From Blastobasis lacticolella (taxonomy: Eukaryota > Arthropoda > Insecta > Lepidoptera > Blastobasidae): DNA of 64,000 nucleotides. How positions within the stretch are numbered: the stretch's first letter is position 1; each line of letters starts with the position of its first letter. The notes under the pieces are model-generated. The model made no database searches, was not told where the DNA came from, and saw only the letters and a program-made list of their open reading frames with translations. Positions 11,321 to 23,440 of the stretch are shown here, piece after piece. The position numbers and the translations under genes are program-made. The stretch lies in the NCBI GenBank assembly GCA_905147135.1, contig LR990044.1:19041622-19105621 (forward strand). Reading direction: 5' to 3'.

Positions 11321-12256
11321 CATTGACCAACTAAGGATCTGTGATGAGTACAAGCAGAAGCTGGCAAACTGAGATGAGAGAGTCAATGAACGTAGAAATA
11401 TTTTAGTCGAAGGTTTTTTAGAAAATTTATTAATTGTGTCCCTTTCTAAATCCGCATCGTTCTCGTTCACGCACAAGTTGTACATATTGAATAATCCTTT
11501 CTAATGACATATAGCTCAACATTATAGGTCATATAGGCTGGGTGGTCCGGTCCCCTTTGTTTTACTCACTTTAGGCAATCCCTTTTGAATATTCCCATTT
11601 TTGAATGTACTACGTATGTAGGTAATGAGGAGTTTTCTAGTAGGTAATGATAGTTTGTTTCAAAAAGCATCAATACAATTTTGGTAATCTTTTTATAATC
11701 TGTATGATGGTGGCAGTGATTTCATGCAGCCAACTAATAATAAACTTAAAAATAATATGTTTATTAATATAAACATAACTGTTAAAGGTTGAACGAAATG
11801 TAAAAAGAAATATTTACAGAAGTTGGCACTATGTTCCATTATTATTACATCCTCAAAAATGGTTGAAAACTATTGACAAATACAATATTATTTAATACAA
11901 CGTACCCAGTGTTTATATCATGTCTGCTAAGAACCTATTTCAAGCGATTATCAATTACCAAAATTGTCGGGGCGCCATCTAGTGAGTGGTTAAGAATGCT
12001 TTAGATACCTATTAGAAAACTGCTCATTGCATGTTGAGAAATATTCGATGACACACTGGCAAATGTGAGTAGGTTTGTGATTCTCCAAAGCAAGTACATT
12101 TAGTACGAGCGTCACCGGAAACCAAAGTTTCCTGCTTACAGGTTCTTTTAGCTTAGAAGGAATTATGTCTAGGTATGATGGTTATAAATTAATATCTTCA
12201 AGTTTGAACAAGTAAGGAACCATTTAATTGGCCCCGACATTATCTGATTCATTATT
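11321..12256. other. Stretch with no supported gene
   Basis: AT-rich; no element boundary or coding signal seen. Confidence 0.5.
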
Positions 12257-12830
12257 TGACGACCTGAGTGGTTCAGTTGGTTAACATGCCGGTCGCCACG
12301 CAGAGGTCCCGGGTTTGATTCCCGACCGAGCCTGTGTGTGTTCTATCGGCTGTACAATGGGGAGTGTTCTGAGGAACTTTTCGATCTGGTTTCGATCTCG
12401 ATCGTAGAAACTCTGTTGGTCACGACACGAAGGTTCGAAAGAACGTTTCTCGCTCGTACGATTTGGATGTGGAATGAGCTCCCAGCCACAGTGTTTCCTT
12501 TGGACTATGACATGGGATCGTTCAAGAGGTATATTAGAGGTATCTTCAGAGGCGGGCAACGCATTGGTGACTCCCCTGGTGTTGCTGATGTCCATAGGCG
12601 GCGGTGACCACTTTCCATCAGGTAGCCCGCATGCCTGTTTGTCTGCCGCATAACATAAAAAAAAATTGAAATGATCAATTTTAATTTCAGTTACGGGTCT
12701 GGGCGTAGTATGTATATTAAGTATGTATTTAAAAAAAAGTATATAAGTATTCATCAGTTTTTAAACACCCATAACACAAGCTTTGCTTACTTTGGGGATA
12801 GAGGGCGCTGTGAATTTGAATGTTGAATTT
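12257..12830 (+). mobile_element. SINE-2 split by a LINE 3' end
   Basis: The tRNA-like head (GACCTGAGTGGTTCAGTTGG, GGTCCCGGGTTTGATTCCC) is at 12257-12332 and the tail (GAAATGATCAATTTTAATTT to TAGAGGGCGCTGTG) at 12667-12830. Between them sits a LINE fragment, 12333-12660. Uninterrupted copies at 19640, 30398 and 41800 show that head and tail are normally adjacent. Confidence 0.85.
12333..12660 (+). mobile_element. LINE 3' end (family E) nested in SINE-2
   Basis: Encodes the end of a CR1/Jockey-type ORF2 in broken frames: RLYNGECSEELFDLV, TTRRFERTFLARTIWMWNEL, PLDYDMGSFKRYIRGIF. It then runs GGTGACCACTTTCCATCAGG and an A-run. Confidence 0.82.
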
Positions 12831-12924
12831 GTCCAATAGCATAATATTTATTCACTAGAACTATATAGCATCAACCCCTTAATGCGTAACTTTTTGAGCC
12901 CCGAAGAAAAAAGTCGGGTGTTTT

Positions 12925-13070
12925 TAGTTTGATGTCTGTCTGTCAGAACGGATGGACCGAATTTGACGCGGTTTTCTCTGTTTGAAAGCTAGTTTAATCG
13001 AGATAATTCTTAGCTATGTTTTATTAAAATCGGTTTAGTAGTTTAGAAAATATTGAAGTATATGTATACT
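12925..13070 (+). repeat. Dispersed repeat fragment plus CCCTGCCCCGCA triplet
   Basis: CAGAACGGATGGACCGAATT, then ATTAAAATCGGTTTAGTAGT. Followed at 13084 by three imperfect CACTGCCCCGCC-type units. Confidence 0.55.
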
Positions 13071-13959
13071 TGGTCAATAACACTGCCCCGCCCTGCCCCG
13101 CACTGCCCCGCAACACCTCAATATAAATTATGGCGCATGCGTTTTGGAACATTACACATTAGAATCTAATCTAAATCTTTGGTTACACAAGATAATAATG
13201 TTTGTATTTACATTATTACATATATTATTGTTTGACATTATTACAAGTCATTCTCTATTTACTTTTACAGTGAAATACATTTTCGTTCTTTAAAAATATG
13301 GGATAGCATGTTTTCACCTAGTTCAATCATGTTTAGATTACTTATTCACTTACTTTGAATTTCCTAGTTTTCGTCACGCGTGGTTCTACCAAAGTTTTAG
13401 ATTTAGAAGCCTCCGGAGAGACCGTGTTCTTTACCTTCTTCTTCTGTTCCCCGGAACAGTCCCCAAAGGATACCCATAAAACTTTGGTCATTATTTAGTC
13501 AAAAAGCATCTCCCTTACAATATTCTTTTTTTAATTTAGAAGCTATACCTACGTACAGAGTAAAAATAAAATAATTTATTTTCATCTAACAAAGATCTAT
13601 GGATCCACTTAATGAAATTTACAAACATAATTAAACTAATACAAAAATATAAGATAATACTATAGGTACATAAAAATACAATTAATAACAGGTAAAATAA
13701 ATGAAATTTAAAATTAAAATTTACTCTTGGGCTCACTTTGTCGTTTCGACGGCACCGAAAATCCTGAATCGCCCACAGAATCACCGGGAAACCACACCCT
13801 TCGGCCAGTACCCTTCCCTCATGAAGAACTCTAAATCCGCAGTGGGAATCAACACCACAAACGAATTAAGCGTACGTTCATGGCATGATATCAAGAGCTA
13901 GACCATCACCAGGTACTGCTTGAGCGGATGTGCTCCAACCAAATCCTTCGCGTTCACTG
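13071..13959. other. Stretch with no supported gene
   Basis: Low-complexity AT-rich sequence. 13740-13920 is less AT-rich and open in one frame but matches nothing I know. Confidence 0.45.
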
Positions 13960-14155
13960 TAATGAAGAAGGCACAGGTAGAGCGCCGTCGTCGGTATCGC
14001 AGCTTGCAGGAGGCCAGCCGAAGTCTTGCTTCTGCACTACAACATGGGGTTCTTCAAAAGGCATGTCAACAGGAACCTCAAAGGCTGGAAATGCATCCGC
14101 TCCCCTTGCAGATGGCCTGGACGACGGCGGCCACTTTCCATCAGGACCGTCCTTC
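13960..14155 (+). mobile_element. Jockey-like LINE 3' fragment
   Basis: YNMGFFKRHVNRNLKG in one frame resembles the end of CR1/Jockey ORF2. It is followed by GGCCACTTTCCATCAGGACC. Confidence 0.6.
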
Positions 14156-14257
14156 GTGTGCCTTACTAGGCTTACAAAACAAAGGTTGGGACTGCTTAAA
14201 GGATCTACAGACAACACTACGGCAGAGCCGATCTAGGTTGCAATCATGCAATTTATA

Positions 14258-14373
14258 CTAATCCTTACGCAGTATAAAATAAATCCACTTTCAGATGCAG
14301 CGCCAGTCGGACGTCTGACCAAGGCTCGCTTACGCACTCGAAAGCGACTTATTTTATGCCGCGTAAGGATTAG
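14258..14373. mobile_element. 116-bp palindromic MITE
   Basis: The ends CTAATCCTTACGC and GCGTAAGGATTAG are inverted, followed by ATAAAATAA on each arm. A related piece (TATACTGCGTAAGGACG) occurs at 53003. Confidence 0.75.
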
Positions 14374-14957
14374 ATTTTTATTTTATTGTATTCGGATGTC
14401 TCACAACTAACAACAATAAGATACAATAGCATAACTTCTAACAGCCATTTACGAGACATTTATTTTTAGATTCAGATTTACACCACAGATAAAGATTAGT
14501 ATCAACCGCACCTATATTTCGTAAATCAGAATTCGGCCCTGCTGCAGTGTCATTTGTAGATCCTTTTACTGCGGTGCCGCGACAGTTCTGAGCAGTCTAC
14601 TCTTCTTCTGGAACTTGATGAATCTTTCCTCATCACAGCCATGTTGATTTAAATGATTATGATTTAAGTTGATGGTGTTTTCCCCTATTTACTCTGCACT
14701 AGTTAGGTACTATAATCATAATCATTTATTAGCAAGAACATAGTTACACAATTAGTTGGTTTTTACATTACGTGTAATATGTTCACCCAGTAATGGCATG
14801 CAAATATGTACATTTATTTCCTTTATTAAGTAGGTGCTAAAACTTTAATGATTTAAAATTTCTTATATAGAGTAAAAGTTCTGTCTAGAAGATACCCTGT
14901 TAAGGTGCTTTTAAATTTACTATGCGGATAGTCCTTAATACTCGCTAACTTAATACA

Positions 14958-15125
14958 TACATCATCATCATCAGCTAATACTAGTCCACTGCTGAACATA
15001 GGCTTTCCCCAATGAGCGCCAATGTACCCTGTCCTTGGCTTGCCGCATCCAGCATCCAGCTGCAACCTGTCTCAAATCGTCACTCCACCTGGCCGGAGGG
15101 CGTCCCACACTTCGCTTACCGAGTC
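14958..15125 (-). mobile_element. RTE-like C-terminal fragment with ATG-repeat tail
   Basis: The - strand reads GRPPARWSDDLRQVAAGCWM and RQAKDRVHWRSLGKAYVQQW, ending in a GATGATGATG tail. Confidence 0.8.
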
Positions 15126-16549
15126 GCGGTCTCCTCTCAAGAACTCACATTACATTTTCTCAAATATTTATATTCTCTGCTTAAAGGTTGTCTGGAAGAG
15201 ACCACCTTAGTGCGCACATTTTGCTCATTCTTGTGATTACTTTAGGGAGTACCTATACATTAGAGAGTCTTTGCTATTTTATTATTTTCACCTCCCTACG
15301 ATGGCGGTGGCCTTGAGGGCATTAACGTACTAGCAACCGAGCATGGTATTATTATAACAATATTACAATAATTATAGTTATTGTAAGGATGCTGTGCGCT
15401 GTCTGACGTGCAAAGTAACTTGGATACGCAAGTGATTCAGCTTATATTTCCCCTTGACATAGGAGAATTTGCTTATTTACCTGTTTAGTAGGCATTGAGG
15501 ACATGATCATTTGCTTTCCAGCGTCAACGAATTTTTCCTCTAGGGAAGACGGTCACACATATAGGTACTACCTGCTCGGAATGAGTTTGCCGGTCCGTGA
15601 GTTATATCCCGGTAAATGACTTTTCGGTAGGTACCTAGAAAGCTCCTAACCTAACGTTAATATTATACGTAAGAGTTTTATGCCCGATTACACAAAACTT
15701 TAAGCGATGATTAACTTGATTTTAAATATTCATAACAAGAAAAAGTACTGCACAAACACCAACCAAAACTGAACTCGCTAAGTCTCTCTTAAATTTTTGA
15801 CATCGATTTTGTGACTCGTAAATGCTTAGTAGTCCGGCAGATTCGTGAAATTTTTTGTAAGATTTGCGCATTTAATGATAGAAGCATACAACTTGGTACA
15901 CGTATACTTCATATGTAGAGGGTTGAATTTGGATATGAGGCCATCTTTGATTTCCTCTATAGCAGTAATGGTGGACTTTCAAAATAGCGGCCTCCGAATA
16001 CTGTTATACTTCAATGTTTTATTGTTATTTGACCATTTAAATTGTGATTATTATTTATTTAACTATGTATGCATGACATAATTATACATTTATTCAATGA
16101 CAGGTAGTACGCACCTATGTTTTTACCAGACTGCGCGACGCAAAGAAGGGTAATGTGTTTATCAGTCTATGTATGTATGTATTTGTTCCTTTGTGGCACT
16201 GTAGAGACTAAATGCGTGGGCCGATTTTGATGGTTCTTACGTCTATCGCGATTCGCGAGTGTTACTGAAGACATGAAATTGATCAAAATTCAATATGGTG
16301 ACTACCAGCCGCCATTTTGTAAAAAATAAAAAATGAATGTCGACAAACTATGTTATGTGGGGTATCGTTGAATAGGTATTAAAACTCATTAGTTTCTCAC
16401 ACCATTTTTCATTTAGAGTGATCGTATAGGATCTATAATGATTTAAAGTTAGTTAGTAACCATTCTCACATTTTTCACTTCACTTACACTTTCATGGTTA
16501 AACATTTTATTTAAGCAAATTATGTTATAATTTAAGTATCTCTATGTCT
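15126..16549. other. Stretch with no supported gene
   Basis: 15845-16030 and 16100-16330 look like dispersed repeats (GAGGCCATCTTTGATTTCC, CGCGACGCAAAGAAGGGTAA, CAGCCGCCATTTTGT) but boundaries are unclear. Confidence 0.4.
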
Positions 16550-16757
16550 ATATATAAGTATAGTATAAAACAAAGCGTCTTCCCACCGTCTGCATTTATG
16601 TACGCTTAGATTTTATAAACTACGCAACAAATTTTAATGCGGTTTTCAACAATAGATAGAGTGATTCATGAGGAAGGTTTATAAGTAAGTAAAAAAAGGG
16701 TAGGTAGGGCTAAGGTAGGTGTACGCGAACGTAGTCGCGCCGGGTCCACTAGTAATA
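16550..16757 (-). repeat. GGCCCGGCGCGACTTCG dispersed repeat
   Basis: Reverse copy: TGCGGTTTTCAACAATAGAT, then GCGAACGTAGTCGCGCCGGG and TCCACTAGT. Confidence 0.72.
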
Positions 16758-17099
16758 CATTATGAACAAAATGGGTCAATATTTTTTTATATCAAGATTT
16801 ATTACGCACAGAACAACAATTACTTGTCACTACTATACTATTTATCATTAAACATCATCTAAGAACATTTAAAGGCAGCATTTATCAAACTCTCTGAAGC
16901 CGCCATTTCAAATATCCGCCATTGTTTGTCTACAGATTAGCAAAATATACCGTCGATGCTACCAGCATCAGCGGCAAATTTAGCGCGAAAGGGTTGTACT
17001 TATAACATCGTACATCCTTACCAAAGTACTTGTATAGTCACTGTATTTAATTGCGTATCGACTTGGTGACTTTGTAACTGTCTTGTGTTATACTTACAT

Positions 17100-17659
17100 G
17101 ACTTCTATTCTCATAATTCAGAAGTTACCACACCTGATACCCATATTGATAGCCACCTGATATGAAAAGTGGTACCTATTATCGCCCAAAAGATGCTTAC
17201 ATGTTCCGGAACCAGCCTCTTCATCAAGCTTCATGCAGGAACGCTGCTGCCACCTTGCGGCTGGCGACATACATCACGAGCTCGTCCGTTAGCGTGCAGC
17301 AGAGAAGCAGATTTTCTTTGGGATAACGTCTCTAACCGGGTCCGCCCTTGACCCTGTAGCAGTAAGTCACTCAGGGCGATCCTCATGAGCATCGTTATGC
17401 GGTGACGTCGTGCCTGATTCTGGCTATTCTTTGCGACGACCGACATCCGATTCGCACAGCCAGAGTCTCGTTCCTCTGGCAACAAAGGAACTACGAGCAG
17501 GTAAGGTTAATGTGGTGCCTGAAATAGTGGCAGGGCCCCAAAGATTTTGGACATAGGCTGGTACTTCGGCTTTAGGCTGGAGCATCGGCGTAGGGTTGCA
17601 CGTCTGTCGGTTTTCTACAGGTAACATTTCCGAGAGTGTGCGAAGCAGCTTCACGACCT
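17100..17659. other. Probable retroelement debris
   Basis: GC-richer than flanks, with mutually overlapping open frames on both strands and no consistent protein match. It adjoins the family F LINE end. Confidence 0.35.
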
Positions 17660-17895
17660 TATTCCGCCGGCCCCGGTTTCATCCTTATCGTCGATCTTCC
17701 AACTATCCGCACGAGCCGCTTTGGCTTGATTTTTATAATGCGTACGGATAGGAGTGGAACGCATTGCCTGCGAGTGTGTTCCCTGATCAATATAATCTGG
17801 CTAGAGTGAATAGGCTGTTCCAGGACGGGCATGCTTCATCTTCGGCCGCATCGTCACTTACCAACAGGTGAGATGGCGGTCAAATGCCTGTCTTG
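17660..17895 (+). mobile_element. LINE 3' fragment (family F)
   Basis: Encodes EWNALPASVFPDQYNLARVN in one frame, a CR1/Jockey-type ORF2 C-terminus, then CGTCACTTACCAACAGGTGA. The tail also recurs at 60530-60590. Confidence 0.7.
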
Positions 17896-18173
17896 TAAAT
17901 TATAAAAAAAAACTAAGTGTCGCCATTTTGAAATGTCATGTCAATTCCAACAACAGCGACGCTGTCACCGGGTCAGATAAACTTTGGACTCAAGTTGCAC
18001 TATTGGCCCATCCAATGTCACATACATGCAAGAAGTGTCAAATTAATTTTGTCCAATAATTAACTGGGAACAAACGGCGCAGGATAGGAACTAATAGGCG
18101 AATTCTTGTGTCGGAGGCCGAGATCCACTTCAAGTCGCTGATCCAGCGAACTAAGTACTGAAGTTAGCATAGG

Positions 18174-18513
18174 AGCGTCTGTAGTCGAGTGGTTACAATA
18201 TCCGACTCGAGAGGTATCGGGTTCGAATCCCACTGTCGCCATCTACCAATGACACTAAGTTATGTAAATTAGTTGAATACTAACCGATGCTCTTACGGTG
18301 AGGGAAAACATCGTGATGAAACCTGCATATTCGAGGCGACTGAATGTAACCATAATTCAATCTGGTCAGGTTCCCTTGGTAGCAGGGTCACGAAGGTCAC
18401 ATGGCAGTCCCTCCACTGTAATTATCTGATCTGTCAAATCTTGGATCATGGTCATAGCGGATCCCAGGCCCTCATGCGCGAGAGCACAACCGGGACATTA
18501 ACACCAAGATGTT
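18174..18513 (+). mobile_element. SINE-1 copy, near full length
   Basis: Head GTAGTCGAGTGGTTACAATA, B box GGGTTCGAATCCCAC, then body to GAGAGCACAACCGGGACATT. Confidence 0.85.
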
Positions 18514-19129
18514 TTGTATTTTATTTTATATGCGCATTTAGTTTGATATGGAGTAGGCATCTACAATACTAATGTTCATAATAAATTGACTAATGTGGTT
18601 AACCTCTAAAATAATTGTAAAGTTGCGATAGCGTATATTTGTCATGTATTTACTACGCCTATCAAGGGATATTGCAATTTTCTGCTCTGAGAACTAATAT
18701 TTTAAAGAGGAAAGATTTGATTGTTGGTCGGTATGTTTGTTTGTTTGTATGTATGTTTGTTTGTTACAGATAAACTTAAAAACTACTTAACCGATTTAAA
18801 ATATTCTGGTTAGGTGAGGTCAAATGAAAAGCTATTGATATTAATACAAAAAGGTATATTAGTGTATTAGCAATTTTCTCTAATACCTACTCTTATTAGA
18901 GGTCCCTAGGAGAAAGGTATCAAAATGTCGCATGTTCGCGCATTATTTCAGAACAATGCAGTCGTGGTCTCGAGTCCGCCAAGGTTAAAAATTTCTTTAT
19001 ATCCATTATATTGTGTACATCAAACATAAATAATAATTTACTGCATCGATGTGAAATACTAAATATTTCTACATACTATCTCCATACAAAAAATCAGTTG
19101 CTCTTCGTTAATCTCATGGTTCATAGTCT

Positions 19130-19593
19130 AAGAGCCCATGAGGGCCAGACCTTCCCCACTCTCGCAACTATTAGACACTTTTAATGCGTCTGGCAGGATT
19201 ATAGAACCCAAAAAACTGTCTGGCTACTGAGAAAACTCAGTTTAATAATTCTCTGAATAACATTTATAAAATTCAGCTTTCCTAATATAAGGTAAGTATA
19301 ATTACAGAGAATTATAGTTTAGGGGTGTCCGGCGGAGGGTTGTAACTATACTATATGTCTGGCAATGAGCATCGTAAGTATTAATGCTGTTACTAATAAA
19401 ATACAAAAAAATTAAGCTTGGTAACTTAATAAATTGGAGATAAGATTTTATACATCTTTGTTACCTGTTACCTGCCAAAGGAACCACGATCCAGGTTTCA
19501 TGGGTGGGGATCATTCTTACCTGTGTTGGGGACACACATGGAAAAACTTTCATACTTACGGACAATAGGAAGGTCTGGCCCTCATGGGCTCTT
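19130..19593. mobile_element. 464-bp element with perfect 26-bp inverted termini
   Basis: 19130-19155 (AAGAGCCCATGAGGGCCAGA...) is the exact reverse complement of 19568-19593. The interior is AT-rich and non-coding. No clear target duplication. Confidence 0.8.
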
Positions 19594-19639
19594 GCTCTAT
19601 TAAGAGGCTGATTTTTTTAAAACATAATGAGTTTACCAT

Positions 19640-19885
19640 ATTGACGACCTGAGTGGTTCAATGGTCAACATCCGGCCAGTCTGTCACGCAGTAGGTCCCG
19701 GGTTCGATTCCCGGCCCTGCAGAAATGGAAATGATGAATTTTAATTTCTGTTACGGGTCTGGATGTTCTATGTATAATAAGTATGTATTTAAAAGTATTT
19801 AAGTAGTATATCAGTTATCTAGCATCCATAGTACAAGCTTTTCTTAGTTTGGGGCTAGATGGCGCTGTGTGAATTTGTACACGAA
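19640..19885 (+). mobile_element. SINE-2 copy
   Basis: Head GACCTGAGTGGTTCAATGGT and GGTCCCGGGTTCGATTCCC, then GAATTTTAATTTCTGTTACG, GGGGCTAGATGGCGCTGTGT and a TTTATTTA tail. Confidence 0.88.
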
Positions 19886-20264
19886 TATTTATTTATTTAC
19901 GAATTTATATTTCGTTGCTGGCGATTCTGAGTTTTTTGGCTATGATATTTTAGCCATGCCCTAAAGGGCTTATTAGTAAACTAATATCTCAATCGAATTG
20001 TTGTTGGATAGCAATCGCAGCTCAATCGCTGTTTGACAAGGTTTTGGTATTCTGCTTCTACTAAAAGAGCAATCAAATTTGATTGATTGTTTTTGTTTTG
20101 TGTTACAATCGCAGCTTATATATATATATATATCGCAGATAAAACGGTATTTTCCTTTTATTTGACAATGGTCTTTCTTCATTGCGGACAATTTAATTTA
20201 CATAAATAAAATCTACTCGTAATCGAATCGCAAGCAAATTGAGAGATAACTAAAACCCAGGCCC

Positions 20265-20490
20265 TTGACGGTGCTGATGCGGTGCTGGCCTTTGAGGTAC
20301 CTATAGGTAGACATGCCTTTTGTAGAAACCCGTGTAATTCCTCCTCCTTGCGTCGTTTATCCTCAATGCTGAGGATCGTGGCCTCTTCAGACGACTTTGT
20401 CGTGGACTATCTTGCGCCAGCTCACTCTATCTTCGGCAGCATGGATGGCATCGCACACCGAGGTGTCCAGTGCAGAGCGAATCTGTTCTG
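20265..20490 (-). mobile_element. LINE fragments, two kinds
   Basis: 20265-20310 matches the Jockey-like 3' piece at 22725 and 14100 (GACATGCCTTTTG). 20350-20490 reads on the - strand as AAEDRVSWRKIVHDKVV, an RTE-type C-terminal block. Confidence 0.6.
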
Positions 20491-20569
20491 ACCCAGGCGC
20501 GGATCTAGGATTTGGTTGAGGGGGGGGGGGGGGCAAAAGTCAAAATTATAGGTATCTTCTAATTATAGG

Positions 20570-21840
20570 TATTATCTACTCAATGAGCGAGCGCCCTGAG
20601 TAAAAAACAATTTGCTCTTTTTAGAGGGGTGACCAATAAATGATTGAGCGAGCTCGGAAATTTTGGGTTTTAAATCCTGGGGGAGAACAACGAATGTGTG
20701 AGCAAGCGGAGCGAGCTCGACAATGTTTACGTTTGAGGTCTTAAAAGCTGGAGTGAATTGAATGAATGAGCGAGCGGAGTGAGCTTGTAATTTGTGATAT
20801 TTTGGGTTATAAATGCTTGTGGTGATCATTAAATTAATGAGCGACCGTAGTGAGCTCGCTATTTTAGATATTTTTGGTCTTAACAGCAATGGGTGATCCT
20901 CACAAAAGTAATATAAAGAAATAAATGAATGAGTAAGCGCAACGAGTTAGGTGAATGGTAAGAAAAGTATTTGAAACCTATGTATGAGCAAGCAAAGCGA
21001 CCCCAAATTTTTTTACAAATTGGGTCGAAATTTTATATATTTTGTGTTTTAACAGCAATGAGTGATCAAATGTGATGGCCGTGTGGTGTTCGGCAGAGTA
21101 GAATAGCACCAACCCCTTAAACTCATGGGTGTCGTACAAGGCGACGAATGTTTTTGAGGCAAAAGATCAAGAGTCTTCGTAGTCTGGAAAATGGGCAGTA
21201 GCATTTTCCATTGTTATATTTAAACACTGCGATCTCCAACCCGCCTGCCAAGCGTGGAGATTATGGCGATAACCTCCCCTTTCGTGGGGGAAGCCCTAGG
21301 TCCTGCAGTGGACTGTTACGGGCTACGATGGAGGGTGATCAAAATGGGTTACAAAAGTAACCATAGGGAAATTAATGAATGAGCGACAGCAACAAGCTTG
21401 GTGAAAGGTAAGAAAAGTAACTGAAAACTATGAATGAACTTTGAGTCTTAAAAACTGGAGTGAGCAATAAATTAATGAGCGAGCGAAGCGAGCTCAAAAT
21501 TTTTGACATTTTGGCTTAGGTGCTGTGATAATGTGTAATGCTGATCATAATAAAAGACACTAAAATAAATTAAAATTATTGAATGAACAATCGGAGCGCG
21601 CACGAAACTTTTAACATTATGGTTCTTAAAAGCTGGGGTGATTGTTAAAATGAATATAGAAACGAGCGCAGCGAGCTCGGAAATTTAGTTTTGAAATATT
21701 GGTAAATAGTATGACAAAACTGAAGGCTATGACTCTCGAAATTTTTGACATTTCTATTATAAAAAGTTGAGAGTGATTGATTAAATCAATATAAAAATTG
21801 AGTGAGCGCAGCTTTGAATTTTTGGCCTTTTGGCACATAA
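20570..21840. repeat. Degenerate tandem array, about 100-bp unit
   Basis: The recurring phrase GAGCGAGCG-AGCGAGCTCG appears near 20583, 20643, 20702, 20767, 20838, 20932, 20986, 21375, 21478, 21585, 21660 and 21800. Units are strongly diverged. The repeat itself contains short GAGC direct repeats. Confidence 0.7.
21078..21330 (+). mobile_element. RTE-type 3' end (family C) inserted in the tandem array
   Basis: GCCGTGTGGTGTTCGGCAGA, GACGAATGTTTTTGAGGC and CTGCGATCTCCAACCCGCCT match the other family C copies. Confidence 0.8.
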
Positions 21841-22439
21841 AACCGTAGGTGATTGTGAGTCAGAGTCGGGGCTGAGGGGGGGCAATTGCACCCATTGCCC
21901 CCCCCTGGATTCGCGCCTGGTGACCAGAGCATTGGGCACAATAATAGTGCCCGTATTGTTAGTGCAAAGGAGAGAGTAGCTTTAAAACTTATGCTAAAAA
22001 CGGGCATTTTTAGGTATTTTTTCCCAAACTGGCTGCGCTTTCACACCTCTTAAATTCTTAAAGCAAACAAATAACAGAGCGGCGGCATCAATAGGCTTAT
22101 CAGCAAATTGAGTGCGATTGACGTGCGTCTTACGAGTTAATTAGTAATTATGCCTTTATTGTCGAATTAGGTAGTTGTTAACCAATTTACACGGACACAC
22201 TACAAAGTAGGTTGGAGGCTTAGGTATCTAGTAAAGGCATAAAGTCATTGGTCTGGAAAACATTGTATGAATCATGTACCAATTGTCTGAAAAATTGTTA
22301 AAAGGTTTTACCTATGGCAGTTTTGGATAATCACATAGGGTTTTCAGGTTTTATCTGCTAAAGTAGGCGCACGGTCAGACGGCCCAGCTCATGAAAAGCG
22401 GTCACCGTCGACCAGGACCGACGTAAAGGATAAGGTAGC

Positions 22440-22610
22440 CAGCCAGCGCAATTACAGGCATGAGGCATTTCATCTCAGTCCTCACAGTGACAACGCACCT
22501 GCGGTTCTACATTTTTGTAACCTGCAACTTAAATGCATTAATCGTAGATGTTATGGGTGACAGTTACCGTTTACCATCAGGTGGGCTGTCTGCTCGTTTG
22601 TCTCTGCGTA
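22440..22610 (+). mobile_element. LINE 3' UTR piece (family G)
   Basis: CAACGCACCTGCGGTTCTAC, ACCTGCAACTTAAATGCATT and TTTACCATCAGGTGGGCTGT recur at 24270-24395 (+) and 36850-36990 (-). Confidence 0.65.
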
Positions 22611-22724
22611 GTTAAAAAAAAATTCCAAATAATTATCATATATAGCGTTATTAATTAATGAATTCATTCAAATGGCTTGTTTGCGATCTTTGTGCTATAA
22701 AAAAAAACATCTGCGTCCTTAGGG

Positions 22725-22815
22725 TAGCGGATGCTGTGTCGGCCTTTGACGACCATGTAGACATGCCTTTTGAAAAACCCCATGTTGTACTGCAAAGAAA
22801 TGATTTCGGAAGAAA
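22725..22815 (-). mobile_element. Jockey-like LINE 3' scrap
   Basis: GTAGACATGCCTTTTGAAAA and CCCCATGTTGTACTGCAAAG match the reverse of 14035-14105. Confidence 0.55.
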
Positions 22816-22924
22816 ACTCATTTCACATTATTTTGTCAAAATGAGTTCTTATACACCATAGTGAATGTCACCAGATAAACGCAAAAGCACGAGTAGTTCG
22901 CTCGCATGTGTTCTCAACTCGGAT

Positions 22925-23135
22925 GCTGATGGAAAGTGTATATAAGGCGGCAGGCCTCCTGATATAAATTGGTCACCTGATATAAACAGGGGCATCACAA
23001 ATGCGTCATACCTTGTGATCAATGGAATTTATTTTGGAAAACACCTCGCCTGGGTACCTCATTCCACATCCGTAGATACGCACGAGCGGGAAACGATCTT
23101 TCGAAATGACGTAAATCGTGTGGATAGCAACCAAG
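22925..23135 (-). mobile_element. CR1/Jockey-like LINE fragment
   Basis: The - strand CGCTCGTGCGTATCTACGGA and TGTGGAATGAGGTACC correspond to the RSFPLVRIYGCGMRYP-like end of ORF2 seen in family E. Confidence 0.55.
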
Positions 23136-23148
23136 AAAGGATCTATGT

Positions 23149-23440
23149 CATCTTGGCGTTAATAACCTAGTTGTGATCTAGCGCGCGGGAACCCGGTTGT
23201 TTTGATATTGGATTTGGCGGATCAGGCAATTACAGTGGAGCGAATGCCATCCGACCTCCGTGACCCTGTTAACTGAGGAACAGGGGAACCTGACCAGATT
23301 GGATCATGGTTACAGTAGGTACACATTCAGTTGCCTGCAGAGTGTGCACATTTCATCACGTTGTTGTCCCTCGTCGTTAGAGCATAGGATAGTGTTCAAC
23401 TAATGTAGGAACATAAATCAGAAAAGAGTTATTGGTACAA
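23149..23440 (-). mobile_element. SINE-1 copy, 5' truncated
   Basis: Reverse orientation body from CATCTTGGCGTTAAT to AGTTATTGGTAC. The tRNA head is missing. Confidence 0.8.

Larger units (their letters stand above)
20493..21905. mobile_element. Element with GGCGCGGATC-type ends and internal tandem units
   Basis: The left end CCAGGCGCGGATCTAGG plus a G-run is matched inversely at the right end by a G/C run and CCTGGATTCGCGCCTGG. Between them are about ten degenerate units of roughly 100 bp, each with ATGAGCGAGCGNAGCGAGCTC then AATTTTTGACATTTTGG-like and GGGTGATC-like parts. A family C retroelement end (21078-21330) interrupts it. Confidence 0.65.

Noticed and set aside
12257..12332. tRNA gene at the head of SINE-2
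   Set aside because: No proper acceptor stem, and identical heads precede the SINE-2 body at 19640, 30398 and 41800.
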